NCBI GenBank assembly: GCA_036365145.1
Contig: JAEOAD010000034.1
Span: forward strand, 23,054,001 to 23,118,000
DNA from: Orientallactaga sibirica
Taxonomy: Eukaryota > Chordata > Mammalia > Rodentia > Dipodidae
DNA: 64,000 nucleotides
Direction: 5' to 3'
Shown: piece by piece, positions 1-13,500 of the stretch
How positions within the stretch are numbered: the first letter of the stretch is position 1
How the letters are laid out: the number at the start of each line of letters is the position of its first letter
Program-made: the position numbers and the translations under genes
The notes under the pieces: model-generated
What the model was told of the DNA's origin: nothing
The model's input: the letters and a program-made list of their open reading frames with translations, nothing else
Databases searched by the model: none

Positions 1-140
1 CATCTACCTTATTCAGTCTCACACTGCTTAGGTAACTGCTTTCACTACTTTCTTACATACCTTCTTTGTCCAGTTGCAAGCAAGTTGATTTTATATTTTA
101 TTCCTCTTATTTCACAGGCAAAAATCAGCACCTTGCTTTT

Positions 141-360
141 TAAATTTTTATTTATTTATTTAATGGAGACAGAGAGAGAGAGAGAGAGAGAGAGAAGAGA
201 AAGAGAGAGAATGGGTGCACCAAGGCCTCTAGCCACTGCAAACGAACTCCAGATGCATGCACCATCTTGTGCATCTGGCTTATGTGGGACCTGGAGAGTC
301 AAACCGGGGTCCTTAGGCTTTGCAGGTAAGCGCCTTAACTGCTAAGCCATCTCTCCAGCC
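141..360 (-). mobile_element. B2-like SINE
   Basis: Starts with the reverse T-rich tail and a GA run, and ends with CATCTCTCCAGCC, the reverse of the tRNA-like head. It is flanked by a 14-15 base target-site duplication around CAGCACCTTGCTTTT (126-140 and 361-375). Confidence 0.9.
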
Positions 361-375
361 CAGCACCTTGCTTTT

Positions 376-1097
376 AGTCTGTAGATTGCATATTCCATTG
401 TGTGGATATGGACGATATAGCTAGTCTTCTGTCCTGTCTTGATGTCCCAATTTTATTATTACCTCCATAAATTACAAGAAAATGAGTACACAATTCCAAG
501 AACATATTTTGGCAAATTACAGACATAAAGTACTAATAATTCTTACAGAAAATTCAATGTTTTATGTTTATAGCTAAAAAATAATAAAATGGAAGTTATA
601 ATAATTTATTTATACACTTTGGAGATCATCTTATGTAACTTCAGGGGTATTTACTGTCTCTTCTGAAGACTCCACTTTGGGCTACCGAGTAGACCTGGAA
701 GCACAGGGTCTAGTGTGCATTCAGATCTAAATTAACCTTTTCCCATAAATTTCTTTTGACTTGCTTCAGTTGTGAAAAGGTCTTATCATCTAGCACCCTT
801 AACATCTCTACTTTACTTTGTCATCTATAAAATGAGAATGATGATGCCTGGAGGGAGACTTGGTTAAAAAGAGATAATGCATATTTCAAATATGTCAGGA
901 TTTATTTTTGCCATTATAATTAATTATGTGCTTCTATGCAAGACATCTTTAATTATCAGTTTTTTAGAGAAAACGGCTTCAAATAGATACGATAGAGGGG
1001 CTTGTTAAAGGGTTTAGTATAAAAGTCAAAGAAATAGTTGTCTGATCATAATAAGCCTTAATCATAGTGATTTTTGTGACTTTATTTTCTTTTTTAG
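376..1097. other. FKBP15 intron, no repeat recognised
   Basis: AT-rich intron sequence between the first SINE and the first exon; nothing else recognised. Confidence 0.5.
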
Positions 1098-1205
1098 AGT
1101 CCTGATACAGTCAAGGCCAAGTTGATCTCTCGGATGGCTAAAATGGGCCAGCCCATGCTGCCCATGCTTCCACCACAGCTGGAGTCCAATGATTCAGAAA
1201 GCGAA
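1098..1205 (+). CDS. FKBP15: FKBP15 exon, in-window 1 of 17
   Basis: 36 whole codons, starting SPDTVKAKLISRMAKMGQ, phase 0 on both sides. The acceptor is TTTTTAG and the donor GTATGT. A second AG two bases downstream (1098-1099) would shift the frame and is not chosen. It lies after the FKBP domain of the family, in the linker before the Pro/Gln-rich segment. Confidence 0.93.
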
Positions 1206-2531
1206 GTATGTAGCCCAGGGGTTGACATCTTCTAGTCCTTTAGTGGAAATAAGTGCTTTTTCTGCCTCCTTTCCAGAATCGTCATTTAGAGGACTCATAC
1301 AGAATGATACCAATGATATTGGCTTGTGTTTTTCTATTGTGATTAGTACTTCCCCTCAAAAATGGAAGTAAGTCTATGCATCTGACATAAGTATTACACC
1401 ATTTAAAGACATTCAGTTAGTCTTCATGTACCTGAGTCTCTATTGCCTGTAAAAATCAATCTTAGTTGCCTCAGCTGCCTGTCTGGAAGTAATACATCTG
1501 CTTTATGTCACACACACACACAAAAAAAAGCCAGGTCTGGTGTACACACCTTTAATTCCGGCATTCAGGAGGCATAGATAGGAGGATCACCTTGAGTTTA
1601 AGGCCAGTCTGAGGCCACATAGTGAATTCCAGGTCAGCCTGAGCTAGAGTGATACCCTACCTTGAACCCCGCCCCCCCCCCCAAAAAAAGAGTGAAAATT
1701 AATGAGTCTTTAGGCATCAGGGTACATAACCTATCACAGGCCCTCAATTCTTGTTCTTTTTTCTTTGAGACTAGGTTTCACTGTGTTGTGCAGGCTGGTA
1801 GCTCCTGGTTCAAATGATTCTCCCACCTCAGCCTTCCTGTTCATTATCTGGAGCCTTGGATATGCACCACTGCATCTGGCTTCAATCCAGGGTTTTTTTT
1901 TTTTTTTTTTTTTTTAATTATTTTGTTTGAGAGAGAGAGAGAAAGGAAGGCAGATAGAAAGAATGGGTGTGCCAGGGTCTTCAGCTGCTGCATACGAACT
2001 TCAGAAGCATTTGCTACCTTGTATATCTGGCTTACATGGGTCCTGGGGAATTGAACCTGGGTCCTTTGGGTTTGCAGGCTACCACTTTAACTGCTAAGCC
2101 ATTCCTCCAGCTCTGTTTTTAGTTTGTTTTTTTGAAGTAGGGTCTTATTCAGGCTGACCTGGAACTCATTCTGGCTGTTCCTAAACTCATGGTGATCATC
2201 CTACCTCTCTAGTGCTAGAATTAAAGGCATGAGCCACCACACTGAGTTCATGTTTGTTGATTAAATGTTTAAGTTTCTCTAGGAAATGTTGGTCTTCTGA
2301 TACTTAAAGATACAACTGTTATTTATTTGGGTTTTCTATGTATTGTTTTAGCTAGTTTTTTTCTTCTTTTCCTTTTTTTTTTTCCCGAGGTAGGGCTGAC
2401 CTGGAATTAGTCTCAGGGTGGTCTTGAACTTGTGGCGATCCTCCTACCTCTGCCTCCCGTGCTGGGATTAAAGGTATGTGCCACCACGCCCTGGCTAGTT
2501 TTTTTTTTTTGATAGTTTATTTTAATTATTT

Positions 2532-2562
<31 letters not shown>

Positions 2563-3213
2563 TGATTTTTCAAGGTAAGGTTTCATTCTAGCTCAGGCTG
2601 ATCTGGAATTCACTCTGTAGTCTCAGAGTGGCCTTGAACTCACAGGGATCCTCCTACCTCTGCCTCCCAAGTGCTGGGATTAAAGGCGTGCGCCACCACG
2701 CCCAGCTAATTATTTATTTATTTGAGAGAGACCAAGAGGCAGATGAGAAAGAGAGAAAATGGACATGCCAAGGCCCCCAACCATTGCAAATGAACTCCAG
2801 ATGCATGTACCACCTTGTACATTTGGCTTACGTGGGTCCTGGGGAATCAAGCCTGGGTCCTTTGGCTTTGCAGGCAGGCACCTTAATCATTAAGCCATCT
2901 CTCCAGCCTGCAGTTTTTTTTAAATTTAAATCAAATCTACTAGTTCCCCTTGTTTTTTTCTTGGGGGGGGGGTGCTTTTTTCCCAAGTTAGGGTCTCACT
3001 CTAGCCCAGGCTGACCTGAAACTCAGTTTGTAGCCCCAGACTGGCCTTGAACTCGCAGCAGTCCTACTTCAGCCTCCCAAATGCTAGGATTAAAGGTGTG
3101 TGCCACCATCCCCAGCTTCCCTTGTTTTATGCTCTTGACATTGTGCTTCCCACTTCAGGTATTAGAAATATGACACATGTTTTCCGGATAATTTTATTGC
3201 TTCATATAATGCT

Positions 3214-3260
<47 letters not shown>

Positions 3261-4478
3261 CACACATGCACATCAAAAGACATCTTCAAGGGTTACTCAT
3301 GTCTACCTTTTTTCAGACAGGGTCTCTTACTGGGAACTCTTCACATAGGCTACACTGGCTGACCAGTGAGCCCCAGGGATCTGCTTGTCTACCTTCCTAG
3401 CTCTGGAATTACAGATGTATGCTACCACACCCAAATTTCTTTTCCCATGTGTTCTGAGGCTAGAGCTCTGGTCCTCAGGCTTGCAAGGCAAGCTGTTTAC
3501 CAACTGAGCTATCTCCTTTGCTTCATATTTAGTTCTAAAGTTTTGATTCACAGAGAATATAAAGTAACTTAATTTTCACTTTATCCTTTTCCCAGTGGTT
3601 AGCTCTTTATTGAATAAAACAAACCTTTCTCAAATACATTGATACATATATATGAGAGATTTTCTTTTAGCATTTTTGTTAGTTTATTGTAAAATTTAAA
3701 AAAAAGAAGTTCTTGATGAAAAAGCATTCTGAAATAGGCTTTTTATTTCTTGCTGGAAAAGTTCTAAAATGTAATATTTTGAAAAAAGATACGATTTCTT
3801 TGGCCCATTGTTTGTTATCCTTTTCCTGGTTTCTACAAATAAAATTTTGTGTTTGGGTATGTATGTGTTCACGTATGTGCAGTTGCATATGTGAGCGCCT
3901 TAACCACCAAACCATCTCTTCAGCTTACTGTCTACCTTTTTAAATTAAGACAAGGTCTGGAGCTGTGCATGGTGGTGCAGGCCTTTAATCCCAGCACTTG
4001 GGAGGCAGAGGTAGGAGGATTGCTGTGAGTTTGAGGCTACCCCTGAGACTACATAGTGAATTCCAGGTCAGCCTGAGCTAGAGTGAGACCCTGCCTCGAA
4101 AAAAAAAAAAAAAAAAAAAAAAAAAAGACAAGGTTTGTCATTAGCTGGTCTGAAGTTTGCCAGGTAGGCTAGACTAGCTGGCCAGTGAGTCTCAGGGATC
4201 TACCTGTCTATTCCCCTCCCAGCACTATGATTATAAGCATGCATCATCATGTACAGTCTTTTCTCCTGGGTTCTGAGAATGAAACTCAGGTCCTCGTGCT
4301 TGCATGGCAGGTACTTTTAACAACTGTCATCTATCTTCCTACCCCATAGATGAAATGAATAATATATATCATTAAAGATTTATAGAGCTATTTAATTATA
4401 TAATAAATTAAAATGTTAAATAATCATATATTTAACACATATATAATGCTTTTAAACTGACTCATAATGTTATAAACA

Positions 4479-4528
<50 letters not shown>

Positions 4529-7500
4529 ATAAATAAAGGAAAGTATTATTACCTTTAAAACGTAACCCAGTGTTTTTCTGTATAGATTTATCATAATTCC
4601 TTCTGCTCTCTATCTAGGCACTTAAGTTGATTTAGAAAGCTATAATGCTCTAAAAGTTGGTTGGTTTTCCAGAACAGAAAATATTGAAGGAAAAGGGAAA
4701 ATTCTAAAATAAAGGGTGAATCAAAAGATTTTTGGCTGGGTATGGTGGTGCATGTCTTTAATCCTAGCACTTGGGAGGCAGTGGTAGGAGGATAACCATG
4801 AGTTAGAGGCTAGCCTGAGACTACATAGTGAATTCTAGGTCAGTCTGGGCTAAAGCAAGACTTTACCTCAGGGGGAAAAAAAAAGATTTTAGCTCTTGAA
4901 CTATATATAGTATAGCAGATTGCAACCGCTGTATATTGTGCCTCAAGATTTTCAGTTCCTTGTATGAAGCAGAAAGATGTAGGGTAATCTCTTTAGTTAT
5001 AGCTTTGATTTTATGGGAAAAAAAAGAAACTATATTATCCAAAACCAGCATGCTAATGAGGTGCTTTGAGTCCTACTCTACCCAGTTGTCACTGGGTACC
5101 TTGAGACCTACGGAGACTTTTGCAGATGAGAAGAAACTAGATTATCCCTTGGTTTTGTAAGAACCTCTCTTGTGGGAACAGATTAAATCTCTCTTAGGTA
5201 GGTGCTACTTTGAAAAATTGTACACTCTGGAGAGCTCTCAGATTGATTGTTTCAGATGATAAAAGATTAATTTAGAATACTTTTATAAATTAATTACATT
5301 TAATTATTTGATAGTCACAAGGAAAAAAGACTCATTCTATTGCGTAATTGAGTGCTTTCTCCTGGCAACTCACACACTCAATTCTTGGCTTTCTGTTTAA
5401 CTTTCCTTCCTCTTTTTTGCCTTGAAACCTTCAGTGAGCCTCAGAGTGTAGTCAAGGGCCCACACAGTGACCAAATCCTATTGCCTCCTCCAGGATATAA
5501 CTGTTCTGCGAGGAGCTGGGCAGCCCCTTGTGACACCATCCATTCAGCCTTCTCTTCAGCCAGCCCATCCAGTATTACCACAGATGACCTCACAGGGTAA
5601 GAAAATGGTTGTTACTGTTTAAGTTGTTAGCTTGTATAGTTTTAGTGGTGGACCTGAAGTAAAACTTGTCAGTTTGTCCATGGGTGGACATTTCCAGACT
5701 CAGAGATGTATTTGACATGTCCGTTGTGATTTCTGCCATGTTGCATTGACAGTTTTGGAAATCTATTCCTCTATTGAGACATTTCCCTGTGTGTTATTCT
5801 ATACTTCCTGTCAGCTGATAGGCTCATACTTGTGAGTCAGAGGCCTTTGCTAGCATGCCAGTGGAGCTGGTTTTAGGAGATTAGGTGAGGGAAATGGTGA
5901 AGTTTGAGCATGAGGGTATGACAGGTACTAGTTTTGACTTGTACCAAGAGGCAAGGGTAGATAACTGCAATTGTTTTCTTTCTTAGCACCTCAGCCATCT
6001 GTTTCTGGGCTCCAAGCACCCTCTGCTGCCTTAATGCAAGTTGCACCCCTTGATTCTCACTCAGCTGTATCTGGAAATGCCCAGTCCTTTCAGGTAACGA
6101 TATTTTAAAACCTTTTCAACTACCTGCTGTAATTTATGCTTCTTGTCAGTCTCTTCCTATACACACGCAGAGAGATGATTCCTTCCTCTTTAGATAGTAG
6201 CAGTTCCTTAAGTTTGTAGTCCCCTCCTAAATTATCACTCTTATCCCTAACCACACAAAGTGTTTCCTGTTTCTAAGTTGCTGTGAAGATAAGTGCACCA
6301 ATAGGCAAAGTACTGGTACAAGATGTAGTCTGGCATATAGCAAAGGTCCAGTCAGTGCACACAGTCAGTATATATTTCCTTTCCTTTTCACACATGTGTA
6401 GTTGAAGGATATATGTTCATGTTTTCCAAGTTCTTTTCTGTCAGAGCATTAATAGGACAACATTATGCACCATATTCTGTAGAGTATCTGGATTAAGGAT
6501 GGAAGCTGTATGAAAACCACTGAGTTATCCTATAAATGATTCTTTTCTGCTATCCCAAAAGGCAGTAAGGGCAGCCTGTCTGCCTATGCTATTTGCCAGG
6601 GTAGTGGATTATTTCTTCTGCTTGAGGACTTTTGATGGATGGGACACCGTCCCAGTGATAACTAGGCTTTTTATGTTCTTGGTGGTTTAATTGTGTTTTT
6701 TTTTAATGTATATATGGTGTGCATGTGTGTGCATGCATATTTATATGTGTATAGGCACACATGTATGGGTGTGGGTACATGTACATTTGTGTAGAGGCCA
6801 GAGGTCACTATTGGTTGTCTTCCTCAATCACTCTCCACCTTACTTTTTTTTTGTTTGTTTTTTTTTTTTTTTTTTTTGAGGTAGGTGTTTCACTCTAGCT
6901 CAGGCTGACCTGGAATTCAGTATGCAATCTCAGGGTGGCCTCGAACTTATGACAATCCTCCTACTTCTGCCTCCCGAGTGCTGAGATTAAAGGTGTGCAC
7001 CACCATGCCCGGCTTTCTCCACCTTAATTTTTGAGACAGGGTCTCTTGCTGAACCTTGAGCTTACTGATTCAGCTAGATCAGCTAGCTGCAAGCCTCAAG
7101 GATCCTCCTGTCTCGTCTCCCCATTGCTGGGATTACAGGTATATACTCCCACATCCAGAATTTTGATATGGGTGCTGGGGATTCAAACTCAGGTACTTGA
7201 TGCAGATGTATCAAGCAGGCACTTTACTGACTGAGTCATCTCCCAGCTCCTTTCTTGGCAATTGTTATGGGGGGGGGCAAGAGCCATGGCAGACAGGTTT
7301 TACTCTACCGGGAAGTATCAAAACTGAAAAAATTTCCCCCCATGGAGAATTACTGTCACTCATAGACTTTTTTGTTGTTGTTGTTATATAAAAAAAAGCT
7401 GTGCATCTGGCACATCTGTGCATCTGTGTGGGTACTGGGGAATTGAACCTGGGTCCTTAGGCTTCAAGGCAAGTGCCTTAATTACTAAGCCATCTCTCTA

Positions 7501-10500
7501 GCCCCTGAATTTTTTTTCTTAAGTAATGTCTGGAATATTCTACTTACCTCTGAAAATAAGTCAGGTGTCCTTATTTCAAGGAAGAAAAATTATTCTTTTG
7601 TGTGTGTGTTGGTTTTTTGAGGTAGGCTCTCCCTTTGTCCCAGGCTGACCTAGAATTCACTATGTAGTCTCAGGGTGGCCTTGAACTCATCACAATCCCC
7701 CTACCTCTGCCTCCCTAGTGCTGGGATTAAAGGCTTGCACCACCACGCCCAGCTTGAAAAACCATTCTTATTTAACTGGTAGCTGGTATTTATTGAGCAT
7801 TTCTTGTCTGCCAGGCACCAAATTTGCTAGCTGTTAAGGAACTTTGCCTGTACATATAACAACTCCCTACAAAATTATATTATTGTCTTCTTTCACAGTT
7901 GAGGTGACTGAGATTCAGAAGAAAATGAGGGCTCCTGATTACACAGATAATCATCAGAATCTAGCAGGGACACCAGATATGAAGTTGCACGCCTGTAATC
8001 CCAGCACTCAGGAGGTGGAGGCAGGAGTTCAAGGTCTATATAGTGAGTTCAAGGCCACCCCCTTGACTACATAAGACCCTGTCCCAAAAAAGCAAAATCA
8101 AAACTAAAACAACTGAACCAAAAAGAATCTAGTAGGAGAGAGGTATCCTTTGGAAAATAGCAGAGTTAGCTTGGAATCTCAGTGAATGTGTCTTCTTTTT
8201 ACCTCCAAAGAAACTAAGTGGGAAAATGGCTTAGCAGGTGAGAGCATTTGCTGGACAGGCATGAGGATCTGGGACCATCTGAGTTTGATCCTCAGCACAC
8301 ACTTAAAAACCAATTGGAGCAGGTGTGGTGGCACACACCATTAATCCCAACACTTGGGAGGCAGAGGTAGGAGGATTGCCATGAGTTCAAGGCTACCCTG
8401 AGACTACATAGTAAATTCTAGGTCATCCTGGGCTAGAGTGAGACCCTACCTTGGAAAACTAAACAAAAAAATTGGATATTGGTATGCATACCTATAGCCC
8501 CAGTCCTGTGGGGGATGGGGATGGGGACCAGAGAATCTCTGGGGCTCTTTGGTCAGCAAGTCTGACTGAAAACAGCAGCTCAAGGTTCATAGAGAGACTG
8601 TCTCATAGAAATAAGCAGAAACACAGAGGAGGATACGCAATATTCTCTCACCTCTGCATGAGAGTGCATGGGACATGCATATCTGCATACGTTATACATA
8701 CAAGCATCATTCACACACATGCCAAAAATAAAAAAGGAAGAGAGAAAGGGAGAAGAAAGAAACTAAGAGTTTGCTTAGTTTTACATTGTCTTAAAATTGG
8801 TGGGATTGAATTTCCACTTTGTTAAATTGTGTCACCAGAGGACCAGGTAGTGATCCAAGATTCCCATTCATCCACTTTTGGGAAGGATTTCAGTTGCTAA
8901 ATACCACTGTAGGAGTTTTACCCACTGCCTATCCCTGATCTCATTCATTTCCAGCTTCAGTAGTTTTGAGTCTTTTCCCTATTTAGCTTTTTTCTACCAT
9001 AGGAATCTAAGCAAAAAGGGGAGACATGAATATTTCATAAAGCATCAGTAACTTGGTATTTTCTCAGCCCTATGCAGGTATGCAAGCCTATGCATATCCT
9101 CAGGCATCCTCAGTTACCTCACAACTACAGCCTGTTCGGCCCTTGTACCCAGCACCACTGTCCCAGGCTCCCCACTTCCAAGGTATGGCATAACCCTCCT
9201 CCTGGCCATTTCTCCTCTTCTACCCTCTACGAGCTCTCCTCCCTCCCATCCTGTTTTCATTTTTACTCCTATAGCTGTACCCTTTCTTTTTCTTTACAAT
9301 TGACTGAAGTGTAATTTATAAATCATGTAATTCACTTAAGTGTACAATTCAAAGATTTTATTTATTATTTATTAGAGAGAGAGAAAGAGAGAGAGAATGG
9401 GTGCTCTAGGGCCTCTAGCCACATCATACAAACTCCAGATGCATGTGCCACCATGTGCATCTGGCTTATTGTGAGTTCTGGGGACTCGAATTTAGATCCT
9501 TAGGCTTCACTGGCAAGTGCCTTACCTGCTAAGTCATCTCTCCAGCCCCTCAAAGATTTTTTTTAAGGAAAATTTCTGAGTTATGCATAATCAAAACAGT
9601 CCAATTTTAGAACAGTCCTATAATCCCCAAAAGTACTTTTTGCCCATTTTCTAGGCATTGTTTCTTATATTTTCTTCTACCAGTTCCTTTATTCTGTCAG
9701 AGTGAGTAGAGCTTGTAGCAAATGGTGGAAGAGCAAACACTGAAGGAAATTGGGAGAAAGCATGAGGACTGGTCTGGGTATTCAGTAACTGAAATGAAAG
9801 CTACTTTGTTAAAATTTTTAAGTTATAAAAGTAATTCACTTTGAAAAAAATGTTGGGCTGGAGAGATGGCTAAGCAATTAAAGGTACTTGCATGCAAAGC
9901 CTGATTATGATAACCTGGGTGGTGCATGAATCTAGAGGTCACTGGCAGTGATAGGAGGCCCTGGAGCACTTATTCTTTCTCTCAGAAATAAATAAATAAA
10001 TAAATAAATAAATAACTAATTTTAAATGTTAAACACTTCAAAGTGGAATAAAGGGAAAAGTATTGTTCATCATCATTAAATTCTTCTGAACCATAAAAAA
10101 CCATCCTTAACAGTTATTTGGGTAACTTTTCACATATTTTGTGTGTATGTGCAAGTATAGATTTATTGTAAACAAGCAAATAAAATGTGAACAGCTGTGC
10201 TGATATTCTCCTTTGGTGTACAGTTTGTCTTTTGCTTGATAATTACCTTGTTTTAGAACAGTGGCAAAAGACAGCAAGTGTATCCTACAACCTAACTTGT
10301 GGTTATGGAAGGGCTTCCTGACCACAGCCTTTGTCTGGGAGCCCCATCCCTGCTTCATGTAGGAAATGCTTTTGCAACTCTAAACTGTCATCTCTGGCTA
10401 TCATCATACCTCCATCCACAGATCCCAGGGACACAATTATGTGTGAATGTCAATGTCATCAGAGGATTAATAGTATTTTATTTGTTCTTTTTTTTTTTTT

Positions 10501-13500
10501 TCAAGGTAGGGTCTCACTCTGGCTCAGGCTGACCTGGAATTTATTATGTAGTCTCAGGGTGGTCTTGAACTCATGGCGATCCTCCTACCTCTGCCTCTTC
10601 AATGCTGGGATTAAAGGCATGCACCACCACACCTGCTTTTTTTTTTTTTTTTTTTGAGATAAAGTCTCTATAGCCTAGGTTGGCCTTGAATGCATGGTGA
10701 TCTGTCTGCCTTATCCCCCACCCAGCACAGGAATTATAGATTTGAGACACCACTACTGGCTTGTAATAATACTATTTTAAAGTGCTACTTTTGACCTTCT
10801 GCATGCTCTAATATTTGCATTTGAAATACTTTTTTTTTGAATTTGTCTCTTTTTGTCTTTTTTTTTCCCTTTGAGGCAGAGTCTCCTTCTGGAATTCATT
10901 TTGTAGCCCAATCTTCCCTTGAACTCACTAGGATCCCTCTACGTCAGCCTTCTGAGTAGGGATTATGGTGTGAGCCACCATACCTGGCTTTTTTTTTTTT
11001 TCTTTTTTGACATAGGGTCTCACTCTAGCCCAGGCTGGCATCAAACTCACAATGATATTCCTACCTCTGCCTCCCTAGTACTGGGATTAAAGGTGTGCAC
11101 CATCATGCATGGCTGTTTTTTATCTTTTTGAGACAGTGTCTCGTGTAGCCTAGTCTGGCCTCAAACTTGATATGTAACTGAGGCTGGCTCTGAACTCCTG
11201 ATTCTCCTGTTTCTACTTTTAAAGGGCTGGGATTATAGGCATGTGATACTAAGACTGGCTTGCATTTAAAATACTGTTGAAATGATTTGTTTACATGTCA
11301 GTCTATAAGTTAAAGCTGACCAAAGGCTAAAACCATAATTTATTCATGACTATATTCCTGGTACTGGGATGGAGTTGGATGAATGGGAAAGGAATGCCAA
11401 CTGCCAAGGGAATAGAAGTCCCAAGTGGGCAAACTTGGGTCACTGAGCCCTTGGACCCAACTGTAGCTCTCAGTGTTTAGTTCTTTGTTAGCTTTGGGTG
11501 CTTTTGTCTCTATTGTATCTTCATCTTCTCCCAACAGTATGAAATCCCCTACTGTATTTCCTGAGTAGAAGTGTTTCTTTCCTCTGCTAAAACTGCCACT
11601 GGCTTTTCCTTTCCCCACTTTCGTAAGTTCCATGTTGGTTCATGTGTGTTTAGGTTCAGGTGACATGGTGTCTTTTCTCATGACTGAAGCTCGGCAGCAT
11701 AACACCGAGATTCGAATGGCAGTCAGCAAAGTGGCTGATAAAATGGACCATCTCATGACTAAGGTGACTGCATTGGGTCAGAGCTCTATTGAAAATGGTG
11801 TGTGGGTGAGTGTGGAGGCATGTGGAGGGCAGGGTACGTGAAATATAAACAAGGAGCCAGAACTGTAGGTAAACTCTTCTTTGTTTCCCATATTCACAAT
11901 AGTTAATAGTCATTTCCCTAGGAGGATAGTATCTTTCTTTGGGGCTCAGGGAAAAAGCCAACTAGCTTACAATTAAAAATCACCTTATAGGGCTGGAGAA
12001 ATGGCTTAGCAGTTAAGTGCTTGCCTGTGAGGCCCAAGGACCCTGGTTCGAGGCTCGATTCCCCACTACCCATGTAAGCCAGATGCACAAGGTGACACAT
12101 GCATTTGGAGTATGTTTCCCGTGGCTGGAGACCCTGGTGCACCCATTCTGTCTGTAGCTTTCAAATATTAAAAAAAAAATCACCTTATAAACTCATTAGC
12201 CCTCTCAAAAAAAAGTTGCTTTGAAACTTTCTCATAAGGTCTTGCTGACATCCCTTTTGTAGGTTGAAGAGCTGCAGAAGCATAGTGCTAGCAATTCCAT
12301 GCTGATCCCCAGCATGTCAGTCACAATGGAAACAAGCATGATTATGAGCAACATCCAGCGAATCATTCAGGTGAGAGTGATGGAGGATGTGCATGCCTGT
12401 GGTCCTCCCCAGATGAACTTTCCTTTAAAACCTGTCACCCACCCCCACAAATAGAGACTGTGATGAACCCTATACTTGGGTTAGAAAATTTTAGAACATC
12501 TAGCTTGACTTACACTATTATATTACTTTTCTTCTTGTGACCAAATACTTCGCAAAAACAGCTTAAGGGAGGAAGGGTAATTTTGCTGTACAGCTTGAAA
12601 GGATATAGTCCATCATGGTGGGGAAGTTATGGCAGCACAGAGTGAGATGGTGTCAGGAAGCAGAGAGCACACAGGAAGTGGGGTCTGGCTAGGAAACCCA
12701 CCTCCAATGACCCATCTCATCCAGCTAGGCCCCAACTCATGGTTTATTGTAGGGAATCAAAGGTTCAGACATATGAATTTATGGGTAACATCTTGCGTTC
12801 AGACTACAATAGTTATTTTAATCTGTACTCTACACTATGCACTCAAGCCATTGGGCTTAGTGATTATATCAATCCAGTATAATTTGATGTTATTTTAACA
12901 GTTTTATGTATGTGGTTATAAATTTTAGTGTATTATTTAAAAATATAGTAGTAGTGTCACTTATCAAGTTGATAGCCTGTTATCTGGACTTTTAAGACAT
13001 TTACCTTGTATATCATATATTTGAATTTAGGAAAATGAAAGATTGAAGCAAGAGATCCTTGAGAAGAGCAGTCGGATAGAAGAACAGAATGACAAGATTA
13101 GTGAACTAATTGAACGCAATCAAAGGTAATGACAGGTTCAGGGCCTGGCTAGGATACACGAAGGGTTTAATGTGTTACTGTCCACTATAATACACATATT
13201 TACTTATGATACTATATATGTTTTTTCTGATACTTTTTTCCTTCACTTCTTTTGCTGTAGTAGGGATTGAGTCTGAGGGCCTTGCATATACTAAGCATAC
13301 TCTACCTCTGAGCTGCAACTCCACCCAACTTCTGTTTTTTTTTTTTAATTTTTTTTTTATTGACAGCTTCCATAATTGTAGACAATATCCCATGGCAATT
13401 CCTTCCCTCCTCCCACTTTCCCCTTGAAACTCCACTCTCCATCGTATCCCCTCCCCCTCTCAATCAGTCTTTTTTATTTTGTTGTCATCTTTTCCTATTA

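Noticed and set aside
4482..4527. TA/CA run as a possible origin or matrix site
   Set aside because: A simple microsatellite in an AT-rich intron; nothing else supports a function.
12629..12898. 89-residue open frame in an FKBP15 intron
   Set aside because: Falls in a MaLR-type LTR relic and its flank; not a gene.
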